DNA of 60,000 nt from Cristatella mucedo (lineage: Eukaryota; Bryozoa; Phylactolaemata; Cristatellidae). Below the pieces are notes generated by a model that was given only the letters and a program-made list of their open reading frames with translations, did no database searches and was not told the origin of the DNA. Position numbers and translations under genes: made by a program. Positions within the stretch are counted from its first letter, which is position 1; each line of letters opens with the position of its first letter. The DNA lies in NCBI GenBank assembly GCA_009760855.2, contig WPIO01000217.1, forward strand, positions 126,001-186,000. The letters are read 5' to 3'. Shown here piece by piece: positions 9,548-19,879 of this stretch.

Positions 9548-9805
9548 GGATACATAGCACCCTCAGAGAAGTGAATATCTTTCTAAGCACTTTCAAATGC
9601 TGCGAAGGAAGCGTGGTTGAATGGTTATTGGTAGCAAGCTCAATGTCAACAAGCTTAACAAGGTTAGAAGTGAGATGTGCAGGGTCAGCATGCAAATATG
9701 GTCAGTGGCAGCATGCTTAGTGTTAGCAGGCGTAAGCAAAGGGGGGGGGGCATATCACATCTACTCACTAAATGCTGTGATAAATAGATGTGTTTTAGCT
9801 TCTTT
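9548..9805 (-). mobile_element. LINE-A 3' fragment
   Basis: The minus strand carries the LINE-A 3' region: CACCCTCAGAGAAGTGAATA (tail hairpin side), then the untranslated block (GTCAGCATGCAAATATGGTC, AGCATGC repeats) and TAAATGCTGTGATAAATAGA, which matches the end of ORF2. Together with the plus-strand tail just to the left it forms an outward-facing inverted pair. Confidence 0.75.
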
Positions 9806-9819
9806 TATGATATAGACGG

Positions 9820-10125
9820 TTGCACGTCAGGCATCTGATCTATGTGTGTGAATGAGTGATGGCAGTAATAGCTGAGAAATAGCCTGAGACTTCTGAAAAG
9901 GATGTGCAAGTCTGTAGCAGGAGAGAGAATGTCGGTGTTTAAGAATTGTGGGAGAGAGTGCCAGAATCTAGGATCCACAGAACAACAGCTCATGTTGCAA
10001 AATGTCATTACACATAAATGTAAAGAGGAAACTGAGAAGATTGGTCTGACAATGAAACCTTTGTTTAGGGTACTTTCAAAAGACAAACTGTGTGGGCTCG
10101 TGGGCGCGCAATGGTGGCACGACGA
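9820..10125 (-). mobile_element. LINE-B fragment
   Basis: The minus strand encodes VDPRFWHSLPQFLNTDILSP, a diverged form of the LINE-B motif GPRLWNSLPQFLRNDIYSP, with further similarity downstream. A run of about 16 C residues follows at 10134-10150. Confidence 0.65.
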
Positions 10126-10433
10126 AGAGCAAAGCCCCCCCCCCCCCCCGCAAGCGAGTGGTGGCGTTGTCGACGACGGCTGTATTATATTGCGTACAGG
10201 CAACATAAGCGTGCGTACATACTGATAGTGGCCGTCGTGCGTGCTGCTTCGGAGCACGTGGTGCTCATAGAGAAGAGAGTGGATAGCTTGCCTACAGATC
10301 TACGCACAGGCAGAAAGTGAATTTTGTTGCAAGTAATGCGTCACGTGCCGGCAAGGAGCTAGTCTGTTGGGCGGACGGAACGTCGGCTGGGGCGGGACTA
10401 CGTGATGGCTATGACACGCCCACAAAACATGCT

Positions 10434-10880
10434 AATAATAATAATAATAATAATGCACTTGATAAAGCGCCCTCAGAGAACTCATCTCTCTCTAGGCGCT
10501 TTACATTTGCTGCAAAGGGAAATGCAATTGAATGGTGAGTAAAATCATTCTTGATAAACAAACAAAATGAATAACGTGTTTAGGGGTGACATGCACAGGG
10601 TGGCATGCAAATGTGGTTAGTGGCAGCATGCACAGTGTCAGCACGCATAAGCACATCAAGGACGAATCACATGACCCACTAAATGCTGTCCTAAATAGGT
10701 GTGTTTGTAAGTTCTTTTTCAATGTGGTCAGGTCAGGGGATGTTCTGACGCAGGTCGGGAGGGAGTTCCAGGCTTTGGGAGCATACGAACTAAATGCACG
10801 GTCTCAGTTAGAATTGGGATCTGAAGTATTGACGATTTCTGTGTATAGTAAAAGAAATGAATTAAAAGAAGATTAGGCAA
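10434..10880 (-). mobile_element. LINE-A 3' fragment with ORF2 end
   Basis: An (AAT)n tail and TGCACTTGATAAAGCGCCCT open the element on the minus strand, followed by the untranslated block (GGGTGACATGCACAGGGTGG) and the ORF2 end, where CATTTAGGACAGCATTTAGT in sense reads FRTAF. Further right, the conserved ELNARS / PKPGTPSRP region lies near 10750-10800. The copy stops near 10880. Confidence 0.85.
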
Positions 10881-11261
10881 ACCATGTCTAACCCAAGAGT
10901 TAAAATTCACAATTTCGCAGTGATCTGTACAGTATTTGCCGAGTTACGGATTTATGAAGCACAAGGAACAGTCATTAGCAAATACTTCGTCAACCTGAAA
11001 ACATAGCTTGATGTACCAAGGTATAACAAGTTAAGACACGAGTCGCATATGATCGGTGAAGTTGTTATTCGTAGACGTGTTGCTCCAGGTTTACTTGTGT
11101 GTTAGACATGGTTTGCATCATCTTTTTTTAACGGTTTCCTTTTATGGTATGTAAAAATCGTCACAACTTCAAGTACCATTTCTAAAATATTTTCCTTTTG
11201 AAGGATACCCTGAGCAAATATGCTATTGTTGTGATCAGTCTTCTTAGTATTCATATCCTGT

Positions 11262-12122
11262 CGAATCAGCTCGGAATCTAGGTGTCATATTCCAAAGCGA
11301 CCTCTCGTTAGACGACCATATCAGCTCCACAGTCAAATCCGCCTATTTTCAGCTTCATAACATTGCTAAAATTCGGGCTTGTTTAGATAAAGATACCACG
11401 TCCAAGTTAGTTCATGCATTCGTGACATCCCGTCTCGACTTCTGCAACTCACTGCTTACTGGCCTACCAGCATGTGCGATCAGGTGATTGCAGCTGGTGC
11501 AAAACTCTGCAGCTAGGCTTATCTGTCGTGAGCGTCGCAGTTGCCACATTACTCTACTTCTCGCCGACCTGCACTGGCTACCAGTCAAGCAACGGATTGA
11601 CTTCAAGGTTTTGTCGCTCACTTTTAGGTCCCTTCATTCTATCGCTCCAGCCTATCTGTCAGATATACTACCCCATCAGGCCAAGCATCGTACCACCCGC
11701 TTCTCGGAATCCAACAGTCTGGAAATACCTCATACAAACCTTAAATCCTTTGGAGACCGTGCATTTAGTTCATATGCCCCCAAAGCCTGGAACTCCCTCC
11801 CGACCTGCGTCAAAACATCCCCTGACCTGACCACGTTTAAAAGGAACCTAAAAACACAACTATTTAGGACAGCATTTAGTGGGTCCCTGTGATTCGTCTT
11901 TGATGTGCTTATGCGTGCTGACACTGTGCATGCTGCCACTAACCACATTTGCATGCTGACCCTGTGCATGTCACCCCTAACCATATTATTCATCTCGTTT
12001 GTTTTTCAAGCATGATTTTACTTACTATTCAATTGCATTTCACTTTACAGCAAATGTAAAGCGCCTAGAGAGAGAGTTCTCTGAGGGCGCTTTATCAAGT
12101 GAATTATTATTATTATTATTAT
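11262..12122 (+). mobile_element. LINE-A fragment, ORF2 C-terminus and 3' UTR
   Basis: Sense reading gives NLGVIFQSDLSLDDHISSTV, AYFQLHNIAKIRACL, FVTSRLDFCNSLLTGLPACA, an in-frame TGA (near 11484), LQLVQNSAARLICRERRSCH, ADLHWLPVKQRIDFKVLSLT, LKSFGDRAFSSYAPKAWNSL and KTQLFRTAFSGSL then stop. This is the post-RT region of a CR1/L2-type ORF2. The 3' UTR and the hairpin tail end in (TTA)n. It is close to identical to the copy at 39078-39768, so the family moved recently. Confidence 0.92.
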
Positions 12123-12597
12123 CTTAAGTGGATGAATAGTCAAGGTCTCATGAGGACTCGAGGGCAAGAGTAGGCTGTACCTGGGGAAGTAGTTGACGTT
12201 GATATGGACGAGGCGTTGTGGACTTTGTATGGTCTAAAACCTATGATCAACCGTGAGCCGTCGTAGCTTCATTGCAATTGAGATACATAACTGAATTTCT
12301 TTGATTAAACGACCAGCTTAGCGGCCATATTTATCAGCCACCATTCGAGGAAGCTTATTTCTTTTTGTTTTCTTGCACCCGGTCAATGCTGAATTGCAGT
12401 AATCTAGTCTTTAGAGAACCAGAAAGCAATATACGATTTTTAGCAAACAACTGTGGTAAGTAGTCCCTAATCCCCATCTTAGACAGAGATTGAATGATGA
12501 CTAACGTGTGCAGGCTGGTGACTGTTGGCCTCACCTGGCTGCCCCAATGCTGAGGATTGGAGCATCACTAGTTTGCTAGTTTTGACTTTGCCAGACC

Positions 12598-12772
12598 TTC
12601 TAGCTGATTAAACAGCCTCTTTTGTATAGCGATAGAAGAGCCTCTGTGGCCATCACCACCGCTTGTGGCGACAATAAATAAAGGATCGTCCACCGCAGGA
12701 TTCGAACCCACGACCTCGGCACCTAGGTCGTGAACAGCAACCGCCTTACCCAGTGTGTCATTACGGCTCACC
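12598..12772 (-). mobile_element. SINE-A copy
   Basis: A minus-strand SINE-A with GCTGATTAAACAGCCTCTTT (tail), ATCACCACCGCTTG (body), GGATTCGAACCCACGACCTC (perfect B box GGTTCGAATCC in sense) and the palindrome half CACCTAGGTCGTG. The 3' repeat tail is very short. Confidence 0.88.
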
Positions 12773-14045
12773 AATTGACCTTCTGTATTAACTGTCTCGT
12801 TGAATGCCAGATGGTGATAGTTTAATATTCAAGCAATTCATAGTTAGCCCCGTGACTGTTGTCGGGAACTTTTATTATTGTTTGCCTAGAGGGCATGATT
12901 TTAGGTTGGCGGCACCCAGTTGCTCACTAGCTTGATCAGTATGGCATTAGGTGTCATTTGTAGCTACACAGAGCAATAATACTGTGATATATATTTTTCT
13001 TTTCTTTCTCCTTGTATCAGTTAACCTCCTTTGCATTTTTTGTAACCCATCCTTATCTCCGTAGGCTAGGTGCAGATTAGGTTTCGTGCTTTACTTTTCT
13101 TACTTTTGTACCCCATAACTAGGTGGCCTAATTCAACTTAAATGATGACAAGTGCTGCAATACAAGCATAGCATTTGGCTGCTGATTTGTTCGTTGACGT
13201 TTTTTTTCAGAAAACGGTGAGATAGAGCTTGCTACTGGCATGTAGTGGCATTACAAGATCAGCTGGTCGGAAGCACTGAAGGTGGCCATCAAGTGGCGCT
13301 GACTAGCTCTGGCCAGTTTGTGAACCGTGGCAAGACTTGAATAGCCAAGCTAGTTAACATTTTGTGCATTGAAATTGGAACGTTGAACTGGCTAGCATGA
13401 TTCTAGTTTTGAAATTATAAATTGGCTGGTCCAATTGCTGTATGCCTGCTGCTTAGGTTGTATATGAATGCCGATCTGTTTCGATTGGCAATGTTGCCTT
13501 AAGCAGTTTGTGCTTGCTCTTTGCACCCAACTGATGTCTATCGTCGTACGTTGGATTAGCTTTGATTATATACTAGGGCGAGTTTACCCTCTTAAATTTT
13601 GCTGTGGTGAGCCATTCTCTTTTCACTGGTTGTGGCCTTGTCCCCTTTCGTGAGCCTTTTGTTGTGCTCTGCACGAGTCCCTCGGCACTGTCATCCTTAG
13701 GTGTGCGACGACGTCAAGGGCAGCCTCTTTTGCGAGGGCACATTAGCCTCGATGCGGGATCGTTGTGCTTGCATGGTTCAAGTGCTAGTGATGACAAAAG
13801 TAGCCGTCACCGTCTGTTTAGCAATGAGCTGCCGGGCTGTCGAAGCTCGTCGTGCTCAATGCAATTACCTTTATGTGATGACATCAAGGATGTAAATGCA
13901 ACGTTGGTATAAATGCATTAGCTGAGCTCCCCGACCTGGGCCCTAGGACGAGCATGCAAGTTCTTATTGAGTGTTAGCGTTTGATTGGAAATAGACATCC
14001 TCATGCTGTGTGATGCTATGATCGATCTTTCCTCCGGTGCAATTA
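12773..14045. other. No gene recognised
   Basis: AT-rich unique-looking sequence with many in-frame stops. Open stretches at 13468-13653 and 13604-13912 show no recognisable family and no convincing splice pattern. Confidence 0.45.
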
Positions 14046-14047
14046 TG

Positions 14048-14172
14048 CCAAATTATTAATTAATAATTATTATAATTATTACTTAAATTATTAATAATTA
14101 AATATGAAATTAAAAATTAAATTAAATAATAAATGAAAGTAAATAAAATAATAATTATGCTAAATAAATATT
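14048..14172. repeat. Almost pure A/T tract
   Basis: About 120 bp of TTAATAATTATT-type sequence with very few G or C, low complexity and rich in short inverted repeats. Confidence 0.9.
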
Positions 14173-14524
14173 ACCTAAATGCAGATTCCCAACTGAATTT
14201 CAAAGGCACGGCAACTTTTCCAGCCCTTTATTTAACGCTAATCCACTTTGGGATCATGCAGACCGGGCACCACTATTGGGCACAGTCCTTTATGCTGTGT
14301 AATTTGCAGCCGATCGTGCTGATAGTAGCCTGACTGCATTAATTTTTCGAATCATCTTTACAGTTACTGTTAACAAGCTTATGCAGAGGTACCTGAATAA
14401 AAATATGTTGCCGTCTGTGTAAGTAATGCAACACGACTAAGTTGTAAACAGTAGGGCATCTATTACACTATATAAAACAACTTTTGTCCCTGTGTAGTAA
14501 GTGTTATTCCTATTTGCCACTGCC

Positions 14525-14700
14525 TCGAAAGTATCCCTACAGAGAATCTGGCCGCTATAGGTAGTCCGTTGTTTATAGTGCGAATGAGTGTTTCGGCTAT
14601 CAAAACCTAGAAAACAAGGAAACTTGGTGAAACCGGCTCGGAGGCCTATTAGAATTGAACATTTTGAAATATCTAATGGCCACCCAGCCATAGTTGCCAT
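14525..14700 (-). pseudogene. Fragment of TKFPCFL-motif mobile-type protein
   Basis: The minus strand reads ISKCSILIGLRAGFTKFPCF then LGFDSRNTHSHYKQRT and SGQILCRDTFEA. I recognise the block GL(Q/R)xG(F/Y)TKxPCFLxxxDSR..HY as the core of an uncharacterised, multi-copy protein family of arthropod and cnidarian genomes, generally taken to be transposon-encoded. That assignment is from memory of the motif. Only about 50 codons remain and there is no start or full domain. A different part of the same family occurs on + at 16747-17390, so the two are probably separate relics of one element family. Confidence 0.55.
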
Positions 14701-14937
14701 ACTTCCAAGCACTCAGCAACATCTGGACACGGCTCAAATAGATGCCGCAGTGTTGCAGATTGAAGGAATTGAAAGTTATTTCGCGAGGCTTCTCTGATTG
14801 GATAATTTCACGAAACGAGTTCCTCTCCGTGAGCCTATATGTAACTAGCTAAGCGTTAGACTTTATAAGACCTTGATCTCGGATCAGATCGTTGACGTCT
14901 TTCTTGTTGAGGAACTGACTTTCACTCCTCAGCTGTA

Positions 14938-15090
14938 ATAATAATAATAATGCACTTGATAAAGTGCCCTTAGAGGACTTAATCTCTCTCTCTAGGCGCT
15001 TTACATTTGCTGCAAAGGGAAATGCAATTGAATGGTGAGTAAAATCATTCTTGATAAACAAACAAAATGAATAACGTGGTTAGGGGAGTA
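14938..15090 (-). mobile_element. LINE-A 3' tail fragment
   Basis: AATAATAATAATGCACTTGA then AAAGTGCCCTTAGAGGACTT, AATCTCTCTCTCTAGGCGCT and the untranslated block TTGATAAACAAACAAAATGA. Apart from the hairpin, this ~150-bp piece is nearly identical to 10450-10585. Confidence 0.85.
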
Positions 15091-16110
15091 TTTATGAAAT
15101 GGGAAACTGGATCTGCAACACCCTCATTGCTGCTGTCAATCTTGATGCCTCTCCGAGGAGTTGGACTGGAAGCTCAGGCCACTGAGCATGGCCCGTGGCG
15201 TTGAATGAAGACACGTGTGGCCGATGTATCATACATAGTAGGCCTGCTCTCTGCTGCCAGTTAGCGTTTGAAAGGTTTCACCTTGCAGAAGTCGCAGGTG
15301 CTGGAGTGGTCAGTCGCTTCCTGCCAAGTCTCGGGATAGAAAACGTCGTTTCTTTTACTCCCTGTACCAGCCTTGGAAACATTCCATAATACTGTATATA
15401 CACTAAAAAATATTGTTATGCATTATCAAATGCCGTTCAAAATTCAATCTAGCAATCGCACACCTTGCCTTCAAGACCTTCCTAGAGTAGAGTTCATGCA
15501 CGATCTGTAGGCCTCGCACGCCTTAACAGATGCTTTAACGGCGTGCGTTGTCGACGTTGTCCCGATAAATTTTTCCTCGCGCATGGCATGGTGGAATGCA
15601 CGGCGCATGGCACGCGAATGGCGAAATGTATATGCTGGGTGCAAGCGACCTCTGTCTGTATGCCATGTGAATCGAATATCGCTTTTCACTGTTGTCGTCC
15701 TCTGCAAAAGCACTAGGATTTTCGCTTACGGCACTTGTTTTGCTAAGCTTCTGTGGATACTAATTTTTAGTGTTATGTCTGCCTAAACTTAGTTAGAAAC
15801 TGGGTAGCTGTATAGCGCTCGATATTTGTGTGAAACTGATGTCTTCACTGTATCTGATAGCAACAACGGAGAAGATTTTTTTGATCACAGAAGAAAAGTT
15901 AGTGCTAAAGAGTGGCTATTTCCTTTATATTTTAATCACTATAGATTAAGAAAGCACACTTTTTACCTGAGGACAAATAACACTGGTCTGCAGGATATCA
16001 GTCCTCTGACATTTTATTTTCTAAACACACACCGCACAATGTTTTACGGAGTATCTTGCTTTGGTTTTGCTGGTCAGTTTTGGTGGAAGTTGTTTATCAG
16101 AGATTGGTGC
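15091..16110. other. No gene recognised
   Basis: Unique-looking sequence. An open stretch at 15826-16284 runs into the SINE-A copy at its 3' end and has no known domain, so it is not taken as a gene. Confidence 0.4.
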
Positions 16111-16112
16111 AC

Positions 16113-16293
16113 TTTGGTGAGCCGTAATGGCTTACTAGGTAAGGTGGTTGCTTTTCACGACCTCGGTACCGAGGTCGTGGGTTCGAATCCTATGGTCGGC
16201 GATCCTTTATCGCCACTGCAAGCGGTGATGATATCCACCAAGGCTCTTCGGTCGCTATACAAAAAAGGCTGTTCTGTCAGCTAGTATATTTTT
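16113..16293 (+). mobile_element. SINE-A copy with perfect 24-bp palindrome
   Basis: Plus-strand reference copy. It has TGGTGAGCCGTAATGGCTTA (A-box region), a perfect 24-bp palindrome at 16156-16179 (half-site CACGACCTCGGT), the B box GGTTCGAATCC at 16180-16190 overlapping its last base, GCCACTGCAAGCGGTGATGA, and the tail GTCGCTATACAAAAAAGGCT. The A and B boxes mark an internal RNA polymerase III promoter. The hairpin replaces the usual anticodon arm region of a tRNA. Confidence 0.9.
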
Positions 16294-16746
16294 TAACAGT
16301 ATAAAGATTGGCTTTCATTAGGTTTACTCGTTACAGTCACTAAATGACGTAAATGATAGTTGTTGAAGTCAACGGATGTTTGCGGTTTACAATGCCAAGG
16401 GTAAGAATTCTCCCTATATATTATGCTACATCTGCAGGAGATTCTAGATAAAAGAGCAGCCGCCGCTACCGATTACTGCATTTGTCAAACGGTGCAGTCA
16501 CGCCTACTTTGAATACAAACTGGGAGATCAGGGTAAGACAAGCATGAGCACCACACATGGTGCACGAGCCGTATGGATAGTGTGGGACAATGGTTAACGG
16601 TCAAAGCAAATGCATGGCATTTGGAGTACTTGCAATTTGGAGAAAAAACTAAACGCATTTCAGATTGCTATTTCTGCATCGCTATAGTGCAGGGCGTCAG
16701 TAAGATGAATATGCCTAAAATTGAATAACCAAATCTACTATCAGCG

Positions 16747-17390
16747 ATGCGACCTGTACCTCGCAGGGTTAAGGTGGTATTCCGGTTCCTCCTTGTTACA
16801 CTGGATGATATAGTGATTGAGAGTGATACGAGTTCACCTAAAGGTGACACTGATGACAAATATGATGCGTTTGATGGTCCAACATCTAAACTTATGTCAC
16901 AATCTGATCTCGATTACTTAATGAGAGACCTTAACCCAAAAAGTGGGCTGAACTTCTTGGTTATAGATTGACTCGTTGTACAGACACGATGAAAAAGAGT
17001 TCCGTGCTTTTTGACAAAACATTGATTGACTTGGCTATTGCAGCAACGTCGAAAGTTAAGTCAAGCAAATTGAAGAGTGATAAAGTCAAACTGTGCAGGA
17101 CTCTTCATTGGTTCATCGAGCCGAAGTTTAAGGGAAGTTCACTTCACAATCGAGACGAACCTTTCATCTTTGCCGGTTGCACGTTCTGTACAAATGGAAG
17201 AGACGGAAATATGAAAATACTTCTCGATGAAATCAAATATGATCAACACCGGTGGCTGATATGCGGCGATATAAAGCTAGTTGTCCTTCTGGACATTTCT
17301 GTATGCCTGTGGGATATGTCGACCCCCGGTGCTCTTCATTTACCGAAACAACGACAGGCCAGAGTGAACGCATTCTGTGCCTGGGAGTGA
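16747..17390 (+). pseudogene. Fragment of uncharacterised transposon-type protein
   Basis: The first frame encodes MSQSDLDYLMRDLNPKSGLN near 16895-16950 and breaks at a TGA at 16969. A second frame then carries HWFIEPKFKGSSLHN, NMKILLDEIKYDQHRWLICG and DIK. These match, in order, the SQSDLN.L.RDL, W.LFIDSSK.SLK..LLHN and LL.KI.YD.H.W.VCGDLK blocks of the uncharacterised family whose next block (TKFPCFL) is seen at 14525-14700. After CGDIK the frame decays (CLWD is still visible). It looks like a frameshifted relic of a mobile element; family recognition is by motif only. Confidence 0.55.
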
Positions 17391-17635
17391 CAACATTTGA
17401 GAGCCTTCTCTTGTCAACAGCAAGAAACTGCTACTTACTTCCTTGCATGTAAAGCTTGGACTAATGAAAAAACTGTGCTAGGGCTCTGCCACGAGACGGT
17501 ACAACCGTTAAGTATTTACAGAAAAGGTTGCTCAAATTAGCTAGGCAAACATGAAAGCTGGCCTTTTTATTTGTCCACGGATAAAAGAATTATTCAAGGA
17601 CACGCAGTGTCCATAAAAAGTTACTAGGTTAGCGA

Positions 17636-17768
17636 ATTCATTTGTATAGCGCTCTAAGAGAACTATCTCTATTCAGGTACTTCACATATGCCATGGGGCT
17701 TGAGCCCGCAACCTCGGCCAGACCTTGGTCAGTGCGAGCACCTTAATCACAGGGCCAAAGCAGGTATC
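17636..17768 (-). mobile_element. SINE-B copy
   Basis: A minus-strand SINE-B from AATTCATTTGTATAGCGCTC through ATCTCTATTCAGGTACTTCA, GGGGCTTGAGCCCGCAACCT and GACCTTGGTCAGTGCGAGCA to CACCTTAATCACAGGGCC. Nearly full length. Confidence 0.88.
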
Positions 17769-18504
17769 AAATGGATTTTAGGCTATAGTAGAGAACTCTC
17801 TCGGTGATCACAAGTTCAGCTGATTAATAATAATAATACATGTATATAGCACCCTCAGAGAATTGAATATTTTTCTATCCACTTTACAAATGCTGCATAG
17901 AAAGTATTACCAAATGCTTTATGGTAACATCAACGAGCATCAGGAATAGTATAAGCAGGTACGTACGCATGAAGAACATTGCACACAAAGACCCACCGAA
18001 TGCTGTAATAAACATGTGCGTTTTAATCGATTTAATAATAATAATTACTAATCGTTTTATTCTTCTTTTCAAATTTAATGCGAGGTGACGTTGTGATGGG
18101 CGTTGGTTGGGAGTTCCAGGCTTTAGGAGCATAGAAACTAAAGGCAGGGTCTCAAAAGATTTTGAGGCTCTTACGAGGTATGGCTAAACGATTCGAGTCA
18201 GAGCAGCGAGTTCTACGATTCTTCGCTCGGTGGCGAGTACTGATAGACAGGCTGCAGCTGAAGGATGAAGGGGCCTAAAAGTAAGTGACAGAACCTTGAA
18301 GTTGAGACGCTGCTTGATTAAAAGTGGGTGTAGGTCGGCGAGAATTTTGAGATATTCAAATTGCTGCGCTTACGGCATACGAGCCTAGCTGCAGAGTTTT
18401 GACCAATTGTAAGCGCCTGATTTTGCAGGCTGGATAACCAGCAAGCAGTGAGTTGCAGAGGTTTAGACGAGATGTCACGAATGCATGACCAATTTCACTA
18501 TAAT

Positions 18505-18688
18505 AAATAAATAAATCCTAGCTGATTAAACCGCCTCTTTTTGTATAGCGACAGAAGAACCTTAACGACTATTACCACCGCTTGCAGTGGCGATAAAGAA
18601 TCGCCCACAGCAGGAATCGAACCCACGACCTCAGGACCGAGGTCGTGCAAGCAATCGCCTTACCTAGTGTGCCATCACGGCTCACCAA
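18505..18688 (-). mobile_element. SINE-A copy inserted in LINE-A
   Basis: A minus-strand SINE-A with tail TAATAAATAAATAAATCC, body, B box GGTTCGATTCC in sense, palindrome with one mismatch and head GTGAGCCGTGATGGCACACT. It splits the LINE-A ORF2 between its GAATGCATGA block and its AAGCAAGCTTGAGTTTTAG block. ACCAATTTCAC on the left and ACCAATATACC on the right look like a worn target-site duplication. Confidence 0.88.
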
Positions 18689-19419
18689 TATACCATCCCT
18701 GCCTAAGCAAGCTTGAGTTTTAGTAATGTTCTGTAGTTGAAAGAAAGTAGACTTAACTGTCGAGCTGATGTGGTCGTCTAATGAAAGGTTACTTTAGAAC
18801 ATGACACCTGGATTGCAGATTCAACAGGAGATGTGCAGGCAGAGCCGATTTTGACCGTTAAACTTGCCTATTTCTGAATCACGCTTGTTTTTCCCGTAAC
18901 TAGTAAGTTGGCTTTATCGTCATTCAATTTCAGAAAGTTTGTTTCCATCCATGTTCAATGTCATCGATACATGCCGTAAGAGAGTTAAGAGAGTTTGACG
19001 TTCTGGAGGGCAGGGAGGGATCAAAGCAAAGGTACAACTTAGTGTCATCCGCATAGAAGTGAAAGCCTATATTGTGCTGGGCAATCGCTTCGGCAAGAGG
19101 AAGAGTATAAGCCATGAAAAGAACGGGACCAAGGACAGAGCCCTGGGGTGCCCATTGCTTCAGAGGTTCCTCGAATGATGCGCGTCCATCGGCATCAATA
19201 CTCTGCGGTCTTCCACAGAGATAAGACCTGAACTACTGAGGTGCAGGTCAGTGAGGCCCAGGCGAAATGCTCAAGAAGGACTTCGTGATCAATAGTATCG
19301 AATGCTGACAAAAGATGATGCAGAGAGACTTTACTCAAATCTGGATTCCTGAGGTCGTTGTAAGCCCTAGACAATGCTGACTCTGAGGATTGATTACCTC
19401 TAATCCCGACGGGAGCTTA

Positions 19420-19879
19420 CCGCATGTTTACGAGTATAAGTCACAACCAAGTGTAAGTCGGACTCTAATTTTACAGACACATTTTTTTCAAAATCTATTG
19501 TATCAAAAATATTACTACTGAATATATAGCTCATTTTTTATTAATAAAAGTTCGCTTACATCATCACGTAAGAACCTCGTCATCAGTATCACTGCTAACA
19601 CCTTCATAGTCTTCTGCAACATCGTCAACGTCTGAATCATCATTTTCCTCATCGACAGCTCCATCCGGCATGTTTGAAAGTCCTGTCTTCTTTAACGACT
19701 TCACAGTGACTTCTGTTTTTTATGCTATCCCAAGCATGTAAAAGCCATTCACAAATGTGTTCGATTCTGGCTCTTCTAATTCTTCCTGCTGATGTCAAAT
19801 ATTGACTTGCAGCGAGTACGCCGCAGGTAATGTTTCAAGCAAAGCTATAAAATTGCGACTCCTACTCGTAAAAATACGG
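19420..19879 (-). mobile_element. 460-bp TA-flanked DNA transposon, pogo/Tigger-like
   Basis: The terminal inverted repeats are CCGCATGTTTACGAGTATAA (left, 19420) and, read inward from 19879, CCGTATTTTTACGAGTAGGA; both are followed by (A)GTC(A/G)CAA. The element is flanked by TA at 19418-19419 and 19880-19881, the target duplication of the Tc1/mariner/pogo superfamily. Inside, the minus strand encodes RARIEHICEWLLHAWDSIKN and, after a one-base frameshift, VKSLKKTGLSNMPDGAVDEE and an acidic tail ending DDEVLT and a stop at 19564-19566. AW.SI...vvkSFKKTGiSNa.DG.eDD is the usual C-terminus of pogo/Tigger transposases. The catalytic core is deleted, so it is a non-autonomous derivative. Confidence 0.8.

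Noticed and set aside
16113-16190. Possible true tRNA gene
   Set aside because: The A and B boxes are present, but there is no cloverleaf with an anticodon arm and matching acceptor stem, and the sequence is dispersed with a fixed body and tail, so it is a SINE.
15826-16284. 152-codon open frame
   Set aside because: Its last third is SINE-A sequence and the rest has no recognisable features.
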